Below, one piece after another: positions 1 through 9,197 of a stretch of DNA of 64,000 nucleotides. The position numbers were made by a program, and so were the translations under genes. Where the stretch lies: positions 124,001 through 188,000 of the forward strand of contig JAHEIH010000001.1 of NCBI GenBank assembly GCA_024639455.1, read 5' to 3'. Under the pieces are notes generated by a model, which was given only the letters and a program-made list of their open reading frames with translations, had not been told where the DNA came from and did no database searches. Each line of letters opens with the position of its first letter. Positions within the stretch are counted from its first letter, which is position 1. Source of the DNA: Cellvibrionales bacterium. GTDB lineage: Bacteria; Pseudomonadota; Gammaproteobacteria; Pseudomonadales; JAHEIH01.

Positions 1-92
1 CTGGGCCGCATTTAGATTGGCGCATGAATTGGCGCAAAACGCGCATTGACCCCTACTTAATTGTCGGGCCAATGCCTACAAAGCAACCCTAA
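1..92 (+). other. possible 3' end of an upstream gene (unassigned)
   Basis: Two + frames are open from the left edge: one stops with TGA at 47-49, the other with TAA at 90-92. Both tails are too short to recognise. In many gammaproteobacteria the gene before this Trm112/YcaR-type gene is lpxK, so an lpxK tail is possible, but that is expectation from gene order and not seen in the sequence. Confidence 0.2.
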
Positions 93-103
93 TAGGTAGC
101 GAC

Positions 104-298
104 ATGGATAAGAAATTATTACAGATTTTGGTGTGTCCCGTCAGTAAAGCTCCGCTGCAGCTCGACGCCGCCAACAATGAGTTGATCAGCGTAGCCAGCG
201 GTTTGGCCTACCCAATTCGTGACGATATTCCAGTAATGTTGGAAAGCGAAGCGCGCCAACTCAGCAGCGACGAAAAAGAGCAGTGGAGAAAAGCATGA
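104..298 (+). CDS. Trm112 family protein (YcaR-like)
   Basis: A 64-residue protein with the YcaR/Trm112 pattern: an N-terminal LLQILVCP stretch, then [18 protein letters not shown], the family signature near the C-terminus. Family members are small zinc-ribbon-like proteins; eukaryotic Trm112 activates methyltransferases, while the role of the bacterial form is unclear. Only the first Cys of the usual CxxC is present (CPVS), as in pseudomonad homologues, so a classical zinc site is unlikely. An AGGTAG-like ribosome binding site precedes the ATG. The stop overlaps the start of the HIT gene (ATGA), which points to translational coupling. Confidence 0.85.
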   Translation: MDKKLLQILVCPVSKAPLQLDAANNELISVASGLAYPIRDDIPVMLESEARQLSSDEKEQWRKA

Positions 299-639
299 GC
301 GATACCATTTTTGGAAAGATCATTGCTGGCGAGATACCTGCTCCCAAAGTATATGAAGACGAGCACTGTATCGTTATCAACGATATACAGCCCCAGACCC
401 CTGTCCACATGTTGGTCATTCCACGCAAGCCTATTCCCCGTTTAGTGGATGCCGGCGCCGACGATCAAGCCCTGTTGGGACACTTGATGTTGGTCGCCCG
501 CCAAATGGCGGAAGAGCAGGGCATTGGCGAAGGTTTTCGCCTAGTGATCAACAACGGTCAAGGCGGCGGCCAAACCGTATTCCATTTGCATCTTCACGTC
601 ATGGGTGGCAAATCCATGGCTGAAGGCACCATGATTTAA
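295..639 (+). CDS. HIT family nucleotide hydrolase (HinT-like)
   Basis: A 114-residue histidine-triad protein. The active-site motif HLHLHVMGG lies near residues 96-104, and the body ([24 protein letters not shown]) matches the HinT branch, which hydrolyses purine nucleoside phosphoramidates and adenylylated intermediates in the cytoplasm. The start at 295 is chosen because its ATG overlaps the preceding TGA (ATGA) and the residues from there begin the family's MSDTIFGKI pattern; an in-frame ATG at 283 lies inside the previous gene. It sits 17 bases upstream of alaS, a fitting neighbour because HinT acts on aminoacyl-adenylates. Confidence 0.9.
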   Translation: MSDTIFGKIIAGEIPAPKVYEDEHCIVINDIQPQTPVHMLVIPRKPIPRLVDAGADDQALLGHLMLVARQMAEEQGIGEGFRLVINNGQGGGQTVFHLHLHVMGGKSMAEGTMI

Positions 640-656
640 TCCACAGGAGTTTGCTA

Positions 657-3299
657 ATGAGCAGCGCAGTGATGACCAGCGCAGAAATCCGTGAAGCCTT
701 TTTGAGCTTCTTCGAAAAGAAAGGCCACACTCGTGTGGCGAGTTCACCGCTGGTACCCGGCAACGATCCTACCTTGTTGTTCACCAACGCGGGTATGGTG
801 CAGTTTAAAGATGTGTTCCTCGGCACAGATAAGCGCAATTATAGCCGCGCGGTGTCTTCGCAACGCTGTGTGCGTGCTGGAGGCAAGCACAACGACCTTG
901 AAAACGTGGGTTACACTGCGCGACACCACACCTTCTTTGAGATGCTGGGTAACTTCTCCTTTGGTGACTATTTTAAAGAGGACGCCATCCTGTTTGCTTG
1001 GGAGTTCTTGACGTCATCTGAGTGGCTTAATATTCCCGCCGAAAAACTCACGGCTACCGTCTATATCGACGACGATGAGGCCTTTGCCATTTGGCGTGAC
1101 AAGGTCGGTTTGCCCGAAGAGCGTATCATTCGTATCGGCGACAAAGGCGGCGTGAGATATAACTCGGACAACTTCTGGTCGATGGGCGATACCGGACCAT
1201 GCGGTCCGTGTTCGGAGATTTTCTACGATCACGGTGCGGACATTTGGGGAGGCCCTCCAGGCAGTCCCGAAGAAGATGGTGATCGTTTCATCGAAATCTG
1301 GAACAACGTTTTCATGCAGTTCAATCGCAGTGCAGATGGCGAAATGGCGTCATTGCCTGCGCCTTCGGTTGATACCGGTATGGGGCTGGAACGTATTTCG
1401 GCAGTACTGCAACACGTTCACAGCAACTACGAGATCGATTTGTTCCAACACCTGTTGGCCGCCGCGCAGCGTGCCACCGGTGCCACCGACAGCAACGATA
1501 AATCCCTGCGGGTGATCGCTGACCACATTCGTTCTTGTGCCTTCTTGATTGTCGACGGTGTACTGCCTGGCAACGAAGGTCGCGGTTATGTGTTGCGTCG
1601 CATCATGCGTCGCGCTGTTCGCCATGGCAATAAGTTGGGTGCCAAAGGGCCTTTCTTCCATACGCTAGTAGCTGCCTTGGCCGAAGTCATGGGTGAAGCC
1701 TACCCCGAGCTGAATAGCCAGCGTGCCGCCATAGAAAAGGTCATCTTGGCCGAGGAAGAGCAGTTTGCTAAGACCTTGGACAAGGGCATGGGTATTCTCA
1801 ATGAGGCCCTAGCGGATCTGAAAGGCAATGTGATTCCTGGTGACGTGGTGTTCCGTTTGTACGATACCTACGGTTTTCCCACCGATTTAACCAACGATAT
1901 CGCCCGCGAGCGCGATTTAGACATCGATCTCGATGGCTATGAAGCGTGCATGGCTGAGCAGCGTAAGCGCTCGCAAGAAGTGGGTGCCTTTAGTGTCGAC
2001 TACAACGACAACATCGATATCCCTGGCCAAACCACGTTTACCGGTTATACCGATACACAAGGTGTCGCTAGCGTGACCTTTATTCTCTGCGGCGGTGAGA
2101 GTGCCCAAAGCCTTAGCGAAGGTGAACAGGGTATTATCGTGTTGGATACAACGCCGTTTTACGGTGAGTCTGGCGGCCAGGTAGGCGACACAGGCTACAT
2201 CATCACCGGCAACGGGCGCGTGGAAGTTCGCAATACCACTAAGCATAGCGGTAATCATCTGCACCACGTGCTGGTGACCCAGGGTAGCGTGAATGTTGGC
2301 GACAAGATAGAAACTCATATCGACAACAGCTTGCGCGCGCGCATTCGTTGTAACCACTCGGCGACGCACTTGCTGCACGCCGCGTTGCGTAATGTGCTGG
2401 GTGATCACGTTCACCAAAAAGGCTCATTAGTCGACGCCGACAAACTGCGTTTTGACTTCTCACACTATGAAGGCGTTAGCCAAGAACAGCTCGCTGCCAT
2501 AGAAAGCGAAGTGAACCAACAAATCCTGATCAATAGTGCGGTGGAAACCGTGGTGACCGATATGGATGACGCCATCGAGCGTGGCGCGACTGCCTTGTTC
2601 GGTGAGAAGTACGGCGATGTTGTGCGCGTATTGAGTATGGGGGAAGGCTATTCTGTTGAGCTGTGCGGAGGAACTCACGTGGCGCGTACCGGCGATATCG
2701 GCCAGTTGCGCATTACCTCTGAAGCGGGCATCTCTTCCGGCGTACGCCGCATCGAGGCGGTTACCAACGTAGCTGCACTTGCGCTATTTGATCAGTTGCG
2801 CGAGACCCTTGGCAGTGTTTGTGGCCAAGTTAAAGGCAACACTGAAAACGTGGTCGACAAGGTGTCGGCACTGCGTCAAGAAAACCGTGACTTGGAAAAA
2901 GAAATTGTCCGCCTTAAGGCTAAATTGGCCTCAGGTGCAGGTAGCGACATCACCGCTTCCGCGATTGAAGTGGCTGGCATTAAATTGTTAGCTAAGCACT
3001 TAGACGACGCAGATCCCAAAACGTTGCGCGATACCGCCGATCAAGTAAAAAACAAGATTGGCAGCGGTGTGGTAGTGCTGGCCACAGTCGCCGACGAAAA
3101 AGTGGCGCTAGTAACTGGCGTGACTAAAGATTTGACCGACCGCGTAAAAGCGGGTGAATTGATGGCCCATCTTGCTGCTCAGGTTGGAGGCAAAGGTGGC
3201 GGTCGCCCCGATATGGCGCAGGGCGGCGGTACAAACCCAGCAGCACTGCCAGCAGCACTTGATTCTGTGACCTCTTGGGTGAGTGAAAAACTCAGCTAA
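657..3299 (+). CDS. alaS: alanine--tRNA ligase
   Basis: An 880-residue class II aminoacyl-tRNA synthetase that charges tRNA-Ala; E. coli AlaRS is of similar length. The N-terminal catalytic core ([38 protein letters not shown]) is followed by the tRNA-recognition region, the editing domain with its HxxxH zinc motif ([14 protein letters not shown], near residue 565) and CGGTHV (near 670), and a C-terminal domain with [15 protein letters not shown]. The start at 657 is preferred over the TTG at 651 because AGGAG at 645-649 is 7 bases upstream of this ATG. Housekeeping gene, no defects seen. Confidence 0.98.
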   Translation: MSSAVMTSAEIREAFLSFFEKKGHTRVASSPLVPGNDPTLLFTNAGMVQFKDVFLGTDKRNYSRAVSSQRCVRAGGKHNDLENVGYTARHHTFFEMLGNFSFGDYFKEDAILFAWEFLTSSEWLNIPAEKLTATVYIDDDEAFAIWRDKVGLPEERIIRIGDKGGVRYNSDNFWSMGDTGPCGPCSEIFYDHGADIWGGPPGSPEEDGDRFIEIWNNVFMQFNRSADGEMASLPAPSVDTGMGLERISAVLQHVHSNYEIDLFQHLLAAAQRATGATDSNDKSLRVIADHIRSCAFLIVDGVLPGNEGRGYVLRRIMRRAVRHGNKLGAKGPFFHTLVAALAEVMGEAYPELNSQRAAIEKVILAEEEQFAKTLDKGMGILNEALADLKGNVIPGDVVFRLYDTYGFPTDLTNDIARERDLDIDLDGYEACMAEQRKRSQEVGAFSVDYNDNIDIPGQTTFTGYTDTQGVASVTFILCGGESAQSLSEGEQGIIVLDTTPFYGESGGQVGDTGYIITGNGRVEVRNTTKHSGNHLHHVLVTQGSVNVGDKIETHIDNSLRARIRCNHSATHLLHAALRNVLGDHVHQKGSLVDADKLRFDFSHYEGVSQEQLAAIESEVNQQILINSAVETVVTDMDDAIERGATALFGEKYGDVVRVLSMGEGYSVELCGGTHVARTGDIGQLRITSEAGISSGVRRIEAVTNVAALALFDQLRETLGSVCGQVKGNTENVVDKVSALRQENRDLEKEIVRLKAKLASGAGSDITASAIEVAGIKLLAKHLDDADPKTLRDTADQVKNKIGSGVVVLATVADEKVALVTGVTKDLTDRVKAGELMAHLAAQVGGKGGGRPDMAQGGGTNPAALPAALDSVTSWVSEKLS

Positions 3300-3384
3300 G
3301 ATTAGCGGTTAATCCTTTTAATTGGGGCGTGTCAATGGTAAATTGCGCGCCTTTATTTTTTGACGATGGAGCGTAATAAAGCCC

Positions 3385-4614
3385 ATGAGTTTGATCGTAC
3401 AGAAATTCGGCGGCACCTCGGTTGGTAGTGTCGAGCGCATTGAAGCTGTCGCAGATAAAGTGTCAGGCTTCGTTGATGCCGGTCACCAGGTCGTTGTTGT
3501 TGTGTCTGCCATGAGCGGCCAAACCAACAAGTTGATTGCCCTGGCTAATGAGATTATGGATACCCCGACCCCGCGCGAGATGGACGTGTTGGTATCAACC
3601 GGTGAGCAAGTGACAACCGCGCTACTTGCGATGGCGCTGCACAAGCGCGGCCGTAAGGCGAAGTCTTACAACGGCTCACAGGTGCGCATTTTAACCGACG
3701 ATTCGCACATGAAGGCGCGTATTCGCGAAATCGATGACCATAAAATTCGTGCAGACCTCGATTCAGGTCATGTTGTTATTGTGGCTGGCTTCCAAGGTGT
3801 TGACGAAAACGGCAACATTACGACCTTGGGTCGTGGCGGATCCGACACTACCGGTGTAGCGCTGGCGGCGGCCCTGAAGGCTGATGAGTGTCAGATTTAT
3901 ACCGACGTTGATGGTGTTTACACCACCGATCCCCGCGTTGTCGATTCAGCGCGTCGCCTCGAAAAGATTACGTTCGAGGAAATGTTGGAAATGGCCAGCC
4001 TTGGCTCAAAAGTGTTGCAGATTCGCTCTGTTGAATTTGCTGGCAAATACAAAGTCCCCCTGCGTGTTCTGTCTTCATTTAAAGACGGCCCAGGCACCCT
4101 AATTACCGTAGAGGATGAATCCGAGATGGAAGCACCAGCAGTTGCAGGCATTGCATTTAACCGCGACGAAGCAAAAGTTACCGTGTTGGGCGTACCCGAT
4201 GAGCCAGGTGTTGCGTATAACGTGTTAGGCCCCGTTAGTGAAGCCAATATCGAGGTTGATGTTATCGTGCAGAACGTCGCCGAAGACGATACCACCGACA
4301 TCACATTCACGGTTCACCGTAACGACCTGAAGCGCGCGGAAGACATCGTACGTGCCTCAGCTCAGTCGTTGGGTGCTCGCGAAGTAAAAACCGATGGCAA
4401 GATCGCCAAGGTATCAATCGTCGGCGTGGGAATGCGTTCACACGCTGGTATTGCGGCAACTATGTTCCGCGCGCTATCAGAAGTTGGCGTTAACATCCAA
4501 CTGATCACGACCTCAGAAATCAAAATTTCTGTGGTGATCGACGAGAAATTCCTCGAGCTTGCCGTCCGTACCCTGCACAGCGCGTTCGGTTTGGACAGCA
4601 CTGACGAAGAATAA
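3385..4614 (+). CDS. lysC: aspartate kinase
   Basis: A 409-residue aspartokinase, the first step of the aspartate pathway to Lys, Thr, Met and diaminopimelate. The kinase domain carries KFGGTSVG at the start, the GRGGSDT motif near residue 152 and TDVDGVYTTDP near 173. Two C-terminal ACT domains follow (VTVLGVPDEPGVAYN and VSIVGVGMRSHAGIAATMFRAL), where feedback inhibitors bind in this short, single-function class. It lies 85 bases after alaS; that gap is too short for a lysine riboswitch and shows no such fold. The alaS-lysC-csrA-tRNA-Ser order is common in Pseudomonas and relatives. Confidence 0.97.
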   Translation: MSLIVQKFGGTSVGSVERIEAVADKVSGFVDAGHQVVVVVSAMSGQTNKLIALANEIMDTPTPREMDVLVSTGEQVTTALLAMALHKRGRKAKSYNGSQVRILTDDSHMKARIREIDDHKIRADLDSGHVVIVAGFQGVDENGNITTLGRGGSDTTGVALAAALKADECQIYTDVDGVYTTDPRVVDSARRLEKITFEEMLEMASLGSKVLQIRSVEFAGKYKVPLRVLSSFKDGPGTLITVEDESEMEAPAVAGIAFNRDEAKVTVLGVPDEPGVAYNVLGPVSEANIEVDVIVQNVAEDDTTDITFTVHRNDLKRAEDIVRASAQSLGAREVKTDGKIAKVSIVGVGMRSHAGIAATMFRALSEVGVNIQLITTSEIKISVVIDEKFLELAVRTLHSAFGLDSTDEE

Positions 4615-4689
4615 CTCAGCAGTTTTGAACGGGTGTGCTATTCTTCATTTACGTTTTAGGACACCCAAAGCAAAGGAATAGGAAACGAT

Positions 4690-4884
4690 ATGCTGATTTT
4701 GACTCGTCGGATTGGAGAAACTCTCATGGTGGGTGATGAAGTCACCGTGACCGTGTTGGGTGTCAAAGGGAATCAGGTACGTTTAGGCGTTAATGCTCCT
4801 AAAGATGTTGCTGTTCACCGTGAAGAAATTTATCAGCGTATTCAAAGCGAAAAAACTGATGATAATTTCGGTAATAAAGAGTAG
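4690..4884 (+). CDS. csrA: carbon storage regulator CsrA/RsmA
   Basis: A 64-residue RNA-binding regulator that dimerises and binds GGA motifs in hairpin loops near ribosome binding sites, controlling central carbon use, motility and biofilm. The sequence begins [16 protein letters not shown] and carries [18 protein letters not shown], which includes the conserved RNA-binding Arg of the VHREEIY segment. AGGAATAGGAAA lies just upstream of the ATG and could itself be a GGA-containing autoregulatory site (inference). The position after lysC and before tRNA-Ser is conserved in gammaproteobacteria. Confidence 0.97.
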   Translation: MLILTRRIGETLMVGDEVTVTVLGVKGNQVRLGVNAPKDVAVHREEIYQRIQSEKTDDNFGNKE

Positions 4885-4892
4885 TTTTGCTC

Positions 4893-4920
4893 TTTAAAAT
4901 AGGCATTATTTCTGTATAAT
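4893..4920 (+). promoter_or_regulatory. sigma70-like promoter of tRNA-Ser
   Basis: A perfect TATAAT -10 box at 4915-4920 with a TTTAAA -35-like box at 4893-4898 (16-base spacer). It is followed by the GC-rich discriminator GCCGCCC typical of stable-RNA promoters, and it ends 12 bases before the mature tRNA 5' end. Confidence 0.65.
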
Positions 4921-4932
4921 GCCGCCCTGTTC

Positions 4933-5022
4933 GGTGAAGTGGGTGAGTGGCTGAAACCACACCCCTGCTAAGGGTGCATACCTTAACCGGTATCGAGGGT
5001 TCGAATCCCTCCTTCACCGCCA
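4933..5022 (+). tRNA. tRNA-Ser (anticodon GCT)
   Basis: A 90-base tRNA with an acceptor stem GGTGAAG (4933-4939) pairing with CTTCACC (5012-5018), discriminator G and encoded CCA. The anticodon loop CTGCTAA gives GCT, reading AGC/AGU serine codons. The long variable arm typical of tRNA-Ser and a GGTTCGAATCC T-loop are present. It sits directly after csrA with its own promoter and a terminator. Confidence 0.97.
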
Positions 5023-5027
5023 TACAT

Positions 5028-5060
5028 AAAAGACTAGACAGAGATGTCTGGTCTTTTTTT
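5028..5060 (+). terminator. rho-independent terminator after tRNA-Ser
   Basis: A 12-bp stem (5029-5040 with 5045-5056, one G-U pair), a GAGA loop and a T run of eight. The first possible ATG of the next gene (5044-5046) overlaps the loop, so that gene probably starts further downstream. Confidence 0.85.
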
Positions 5061-6051
5061 TCGTCTAAGCATTGTGTTTTTCCCGGGGGCGCATCACAAC
5101 GCTAGGATCGCTTACGGTGGGCACGCAGGATATCGCCCAAGCGATTTTTTAGCTCATTGGATCAGCCAGTCAGGTGCTAATTTTCTTACTATCTCTTATC
5201 CTATCGATACTACTGGCGGCCTTTTTGAGCAAACATTTCCTGATTTCGGCGTGAGAGATTGGTGTGCACAAGCGGCGCAGATTACGCAACAGGTGTTGGT
5301 TGAAGAAAAACTGACGGGGCCTGTTATCGTTCTGGGTTGGGGTATGGCTGGCAAGGTGGCACAGCCATTCTTTGAGGAAGCAACTCGCCTCAACCTGCCT
5401 TTTAAATACTTCATTTCAATGGCCGCTACCCCACCCATACCCGGCATCATTACCAGTAACAAGGAGGTCAATATGGCTTCAACTGGATTGGCGTCTCGGC
5501 CCGAGGATTACCCGTCGTGGTACCGTCAATTGGAGCACATGCCTGCGCCTCATGGTCAGTGGATCATCCCACACGCGGTTTATTTAGACGATTACGTGGG
5601 TGATATCAGTATTAATCAGCAGGCGTATGGACTCAGATTTGATCTCACTTCATGGCGGTTTATCAGGGACTTCGATAGTGATACACAAGATACGAAAGGC
5701 ATGAAGTATGGGCAATTTCCTCTTGTGGCCATGATTGTGCCTTCTCCGCCGCAAGACCTTCGTCATAGTCTTACCGATCAAGCGAGCTGGGGTCTGTACA
5801 ATGCTAACCGTTTTTATAAGGAGTTGGCGCAATGCTTTGGTCCGCGCACTATGTCTTCAGAGGTCATTGAACGGGCGCGTCATGTGATCAATAGCAGTTC
5901 ATCCGTATTGTCCCAGACCGTGTCAGGGAATCATTTTTTCTTTGTGGGTGAGCTTGGCGCTAGTGAGACAGCGAATGCGATCGGCGCTCTGCATGACAAG
6001 GTCACAAGCGTTGAGCAGATGTTTAACCAACGTTGTCAATTGTCTCACTAA
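5044..6051 (+). CDS. alpha/beta-hydrolase-fold protein with Gly at the nucleophile position
   Basis: A protein of up to 335 residues with an alpha/beta-hydrolase layout: a first strand IVFFPGAHH, then VIVLGWGMAGKVA at residues 94-106, where the nucleophile elbow should be. Aligned with the usual G-H-S-M-G-G, the catalytic Ser is Gly (residue 100). A late SGNHFFFVGE stretch could carry the family His. No specific family was recognised; it may be non-catalytic. The ATG at 5044 lies in the loop of the preceding terminator, so a GTG at 5074, just before the first strand, is a credible alternative start. The stop at 6051 is about 100 bases before the response regulator gene. Confidence 0.7.
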   Translation: MSGLFFRLSIVFFPGAHHNARIAYGGHAGYRPSDFLAHWISQSGANFLTISYPIDTTGGLFEQTFPDFGVRDWCAQAAQITQQVLVEEKLTGPVIVLGWGMAGKVAQPFFEEATRLNLPFKYFISMAATPPIPGIITSNKEVNMASTGLASRPEDYPSWYRQLEHMPAPHGQWIIPHAVYLDDYVGDISINQQAYGLRFDLTSWRFIRDFDSDTQDTKGMKYGQFPLVAMIVPSPPQDLRHSLTDQASWGLYNANRFYKELAQCFGPRTMSSEVIERARHVINSSSSVLSQTVSGNHFFFVGELGASETANAIGALHDKVTSVEQMFNQRCQLSH

Positions 6052-6078
6052 ATTTCTTTGTCATTTGCATTCAGTATA

Positions 6079-6106
6079 TTGTCAGTGTATTTAAGCCTTA
6101 TTTAAT
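6079..6106 (+). promoter_or_regulatory. possible promoter of the response regulator operon
   Basis: TTGTCA at 6079-6084 and TTTAAT at 6101-6106 are separated by 16 bases in an AT-rich gap and lie 45 bases before the chosen start codon. The match is partial and rests on pattern and position only. Confidence 0.35.
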
Positions 6107-6150
6107 GTTTGGCTTATAAACTCTCCTTTTATTTGATGCATAATGCCCCT

Positions 6151-6816
6151 ATGAAAATTCTTATTGTTGAAGACGATCTCAGTATTGCTGAACAAATTTC
6201 TCTGGCATTGAGTGCTGAGCACTTTGTCATAGAGGTATCTAATACTGGTATTGATGCCATAAAGCTGGAGCGCTATTTTGAACCAGACTTGGTAATTCTT
6301 GATTTGGGTTTGCCTGATATCGACGGAACCGAAGTGCTCGCTAAGTTGCGTGCTGCTAAGAAAACAGTCCCTGTGTTGGTGTTAACGGCACGTGCCGATA
6401 TTGAAAGCAAAGTAAGTGCGCTTGATTTAGGTGCCGACGATTACCTAGCCAAGCCGTTTGAAATGTTGGAATTAGTGGCACGCATACGGGCCATTACTCG
6501 TCGCATGGGCCAGGCGGTAAGTAGTGTCATGGAATACGGTGATGTCGCCCTAGATACGGCGGCCCATACCTTGAAGGTTGGCGACGTAACCATGGACATC
6601 AGTCCGCGCGAGTTTGCTATCTTGCGTGATTTGTTGCAAAACATTGGTCGTGTTCGCACGCGTGCCTCGCTTGAAGAAGCCATTTACAGTTGGGATAAAG
6701 AAGTCTCGAGTAATGCGATTGAAGTGCACCTAAGCCATTTGCGTAAAAAGCTCCCCAAAGATTTCATCAAAACCATCCGTGGCGTGGGTTATACCGTGAA
6801 TAGCCAGCAAGGATAA
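6151..6816 (+). CDS. OmpR-family response regulator
   Basis: A 221-residue two-component regulator. The receiver has the acidic pair D8/D9, phospho-acceptor D51 (VILDLGLPD), a conserved Thr (VLVLTAR) and Lys (YLAKPF). A winged-helix output domain follows (SPREFAILRDLL, HLSHLRKKLP, IRGVGYTV). The start at 6151 is preferred over an in-frame ATG at 6109 because the receiver begins immediately (MKILIVEDD). Its stop is 3 bases before the kinase GTG, so they form one unit with the downstream cupredoxin and permease genes, which it probably controls (inference). It is closest in style to the QseB/PmrA group. Confidence 0.93.
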   Translation: MKILIVEDDLSIAEQISLALSAEHFVIEVSNTGIDAIKLERYFEPDLVILDLGLPDIDGTEVLAKLRAAKKTVPVLVLTARADIESKVSALDLGADDYLAKPFEMLELVARIRAITRRMGQAVSSVMEYGDVALDTAAHTLKVGDVTMDISPREFAILRDLLQNIGRVRTRASLEEAIYSWDKEVSSNAIEVHLSHLRKKLPKDFIKTIRGVGYTVNSQQG

Positions 6817-6819
6817 GAC

Positions 6820-8133
6820 GTGTATTCATTAAGTCGATTAGTCTTCTCACTGTTAATGGTGGTGTTGGTTATTGGTAACTTTTATGCCGCCTTCAGTGGT
6901 TATAGGCAAGGACTCGACATCGCCGAAGACATGCTCGCCGAAAGACTTCGTCAAAAGCATCAGTTGTTGGTCGGCGAAATGCAAGAACATGGTGTCGAGG
7001 TTGATCATCCATTTGTAGAAGAAACGCTTTACCAGTTCTACAAACATGACGAGGTGCAATTTGCCTCTAAAAATGCCAAAGAATCGATATGGTTAGCGCC
7101 GCAACCCGGTCTCAATTTTGTGGCTTTTGAAGGCTATCGCTGGCGCAGCTATAGCGTCGATGTTGAGGGCGGAACGCTGCTTGTAGCAGAGCGTTACGAT
7201 ACGTATATCAATGTGCTTGAAAAGCTGCTTGTAAGTGCGGTGCTCCCCTTGGTTTGGATGATTCCGCTGATCGCCATAGCAATTCTACTCATTATTCGTA
7301 TTGGCCTTAAACCCTTAACGAATATGGCAAAAGCCTTAAGCACACGCAGTGATACCGATTTTTCACCCATTGTGATCGAGCGTCCCACGCGCGAATTAGC
7401 GGTCGTTATTCAATCGCTTAATCATTTGCTGGCTAAATTGGGAGCCGCCTTTGACCGCGAACAGCGATTTGCCTCTTATGCGGCGCATGAATTGCGTTCG
7501 CCGGTGACCTCGATGAAATTGAGTTTACACAACTTGGCCACGTCACCGTTGTTAAGTGAAAACTCCTCCTACCAAACATTACAGCTCAATGTTGAACGTA
7601 TGCAGAACACTATCGAGCAGTTGTTATTACTCGCTAAAATTGGTGATGAACAAGCGATGGCAAGCCGCGAATCACTATCATTGCAGGATGTGCTAGCGGA
7701 ATTGATCGCGGGGATGTACAGCCGTATTGAAACGCGCCAACAATCCATTGAGCTTTGTTCAGACGAGCACCACTTGACGGCGAATCGCTTTGCGCTGGAA
7801 GGTGCTTTGAGTAATTTGTTAGATAACGCAATAAAATACACCCCGCCAGGCGGTCAAATTTTAGTATCAGTAAAACAGCGCCATCAGGCAATCGATATCG
7901 TTGTGGAGGACAGTGGGCCAGGCATTCCAGGGCAAGACAGGGCGCGCGTTTTTGAACGTTTCTACCGGGTCGGTGCCGATCGTCACAACTCTGGCGTTAA
8001 GGGCACCGGTTTAGGCCTATCCATTGTTGCCCAATGTTTATTCATTCACGGCGGTGATATTCAACTCAGCCGTTCTGACACCCTTGGAGGGTTGTGTGTG
8101 CGTATGACACTACCACAGGAAGTTAAAGTATGA
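6820..8133 (+). CDS. two-component sensor histidine kinase
   Basis: A 437-residue membrane kinase starting with GTG. Layout: TM1 about 6-26, a periplasmic domain of roughly 110 residues, TM2 about 140-160, HAMP linker, DHp with H223 in AAHELRSPVTSMK, and a catalytic ATPase domain with the N box (LLDNAIKYT), DSGPGIP and GTGLGLSIV. All kinase motifs are intact, unlike the kinase-like proteins near 27.5-33 kb. It is the partner of the regulator just upstream. The stop overlaps the cupredoxin start (ATGA), so the metal-handling genes are co-translated with the sensor. Confidence 0.93.
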   Translation: MYSLSRLVFSLLMVVLVIGNFYAAFSGYRQGLDIAEDMLAERLRQKHQLLVGEMQEHGVEVDHPFVEETLYQFYKHDEVQFASKNAKESIWLAPQPGLNFVAFEGYRWRSYSVDVEGGTLLVAERYDTYINVLEKLLVSAVLPLVWMIPLIAIAILLIIRIGLKPLTNMAKALSTRSDTDFSPIVIERPTRELAVVIQSLNHLLAKLGAAFDREQRFASYAAHELRSPVTSMKLSLHNLATSPLLSENSSYQTLQLNVERMQNTIEQLLLLAKIGDEQAMASRESLSLQDVLAELIAGMYSRIETRQQSIELCSDEHHLTANRFALEGALSNLLDNAIKYTPPGGQILVSVKQRHQAIDIVVEDSGPGIPGQDRARVFERFYRVGADRHNSGVKGTGLGLSIVAQCLFIHGGDIQLSRSDTLGGLCVRMTLPQEVKV

Positions 8134-8450
8134 AGTGGCTCACGCCTTTAGTGGCTTTCCTTTTAGCTGCAGATGCCTTAGCTGGTAAGCCACAATTCGA
8201 AATTGAGATAAAAAATCATATGTTTTATCCCGATCGTGTTGTGGTTCCGGTGGGTACCAAAGTGCGCTTAATTATTCACAATCGTGATGATAAGCCGGAA
8301 GAGTTTGAAAGTTTCGAATTAAATCGCGAAAAGGTGATTGCGGGCAACGCAACCACGGCCATATTCATCGGGCCATTGTCTGCTGGCGAATATCCCTTTT
8401 TTGGTGAATTTAATCTTGAAACAGCCCAGGGCATGATCATTGCGGAGTAA
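8130..8450 (+). CDS. periplasmic cupredoxin-domain protein (FtrB/EfeO-N-like)
   Basis: A 106-residue protein with a signal peptide (cleavage likely after ALAG near residue 19) and one cupredoxin-fold domain: FEIEIKNHMFYPDRVVVPVGTKVRL, then FESFELNREKVI and a GEYPFFGEFN strand. This matches small cupredoxins next to FTR1-type iron permeases (FtrB of the Ftr systems, N-domain of EfeO), thought to oxidise or hand over iron using copper. The classical type 1 Cys-His ligand set is not obvious. It overlaps the kinase gene by 4 bases and abuts the permease start, so the pairing with FTR1 is strong. Confidence 0.82.
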   Translation: MKWLTPLVAFLLAADALAGKPQFEIEIKNHMFYPDRVVVPVGTKVRLIIHNRDDKPEEFESFELNREKVIAGNATTAIFIGPLSAGEYPFFGEFNLETAQGMIIAE

Positions 8451-9197
8451 ATGATGTTAGTTAATACCTTTACGGTTGTGCTTGGCGAGACATTGGAAGC
8501 GGGTGTGCTGGGGAGTTTACTTTTTTACAGTTGTCACTCGCTTAACGTGTCGCGCAAGGTTCTAATATTCGGGCTTATTTTTGGAATAATGGGTTCGGCG
8601 CTATACGGTGCTTACCTGAGTGAAATTTCTGATTGGTTCGATTACACCGGGCAAGAGTGGGTCAATGCCCTGATTAGTATCGGCGTTTTTATATGCTTGA
8701 TTGTGCTCGCTTTTCAGCTAGTGAGTCACAAAAAGGGCAGTGTGTCGGCACTCTTTTTTTGTAGTGTGATGATTTTTGTTCACGAGGGGAGTGAGCTCTA
8801 TTTATTTTATGCCAGTGTCCAACAGGCTAACTTTTGGCAAGTGTTGCTAAGCGGTTTGGTCGGATTGGCGGTTGGTGCCTCTCTTGGCGTGCTTCTTTAC
8901 TATGCTATTTTGCTTTCTGGTCGTTATCAAACCCATGTGGCATGGGTTTTGGCTGGTTTGGTGGGGGCTGGTTTGCTCTTACAAGCCTCGCAATATTTAA
9001 TCCAAGCTGATGTGTTACCCGCGATGGAGATGCTTTGGAATACCGAATGGTTGTTGAGCGAACGTTCCAGCACGGGTCAGCTCTTGACGGCTACCATTCG
9101 GTACGAGTCGACCCCCAGTCTGGTTGAGGCGGTGGCCTATGCTGTCGCATGGGGTATTTTTCTTGCCACACTTAAAGGAGCAGCTCTTCATGCGTAA
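8451..9197 (+). CDS. FTR1-family iron permease-like membrane protein
   Basis: A 248-residue protein with about seven hydrophobic segments. Two acidic motifs occur inside membrane segments: GETLEAG (12-18) and HEGSELY (111-117), which take the place of the REXXE motifs of FTR1/EfeU permeases that bind Fe(III). Arg is missing from both, so it is a divergent member and the metal is not certain. The start abuts the cupredoxin stop, and the end overlaps the next gene by 8 bases. With the cupredoxin it resembles the FtrBC part of FtrABCD, but no P19 (FtrA) or ferredoxin (FtrD) gene is present. Confidence 0.78.
   Translation: MMLVNTFTVVLGETLEAGVLGSLLFYSCHSLNVSRKVLIFGLIFGIMGSALYGAYLSEISDWFDYTGQEWVNALISIGVFICLIVLAFQLVSHKKGSVSALFFCSVMIFVHEGSELYLFYASVQQANFWQVLLSGLVGLAVGASLGVLLYYAILLSGRYQTHVAWVLAGLVGAGLLLQASQYLIQADVLPAMEMLWNTEWLLSERSSTGQLLTATIRYESTPSLVEAVAYAVAWGIFLATLKGAALHA

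Noticed and set aside
1917-2417. Open frame on the minus strand inside alaS
   Set aside because: It is the mirror frame of a strongly coding gene with all AlaRS motifs; no ribosome binding site or recognisable domain.
3300-3384. Lysine riboswitch before lysC
   Set aside because: The gap after alaS is only 85 bases and shows no long paired structure; lysine riboswitches need about 170 bases.
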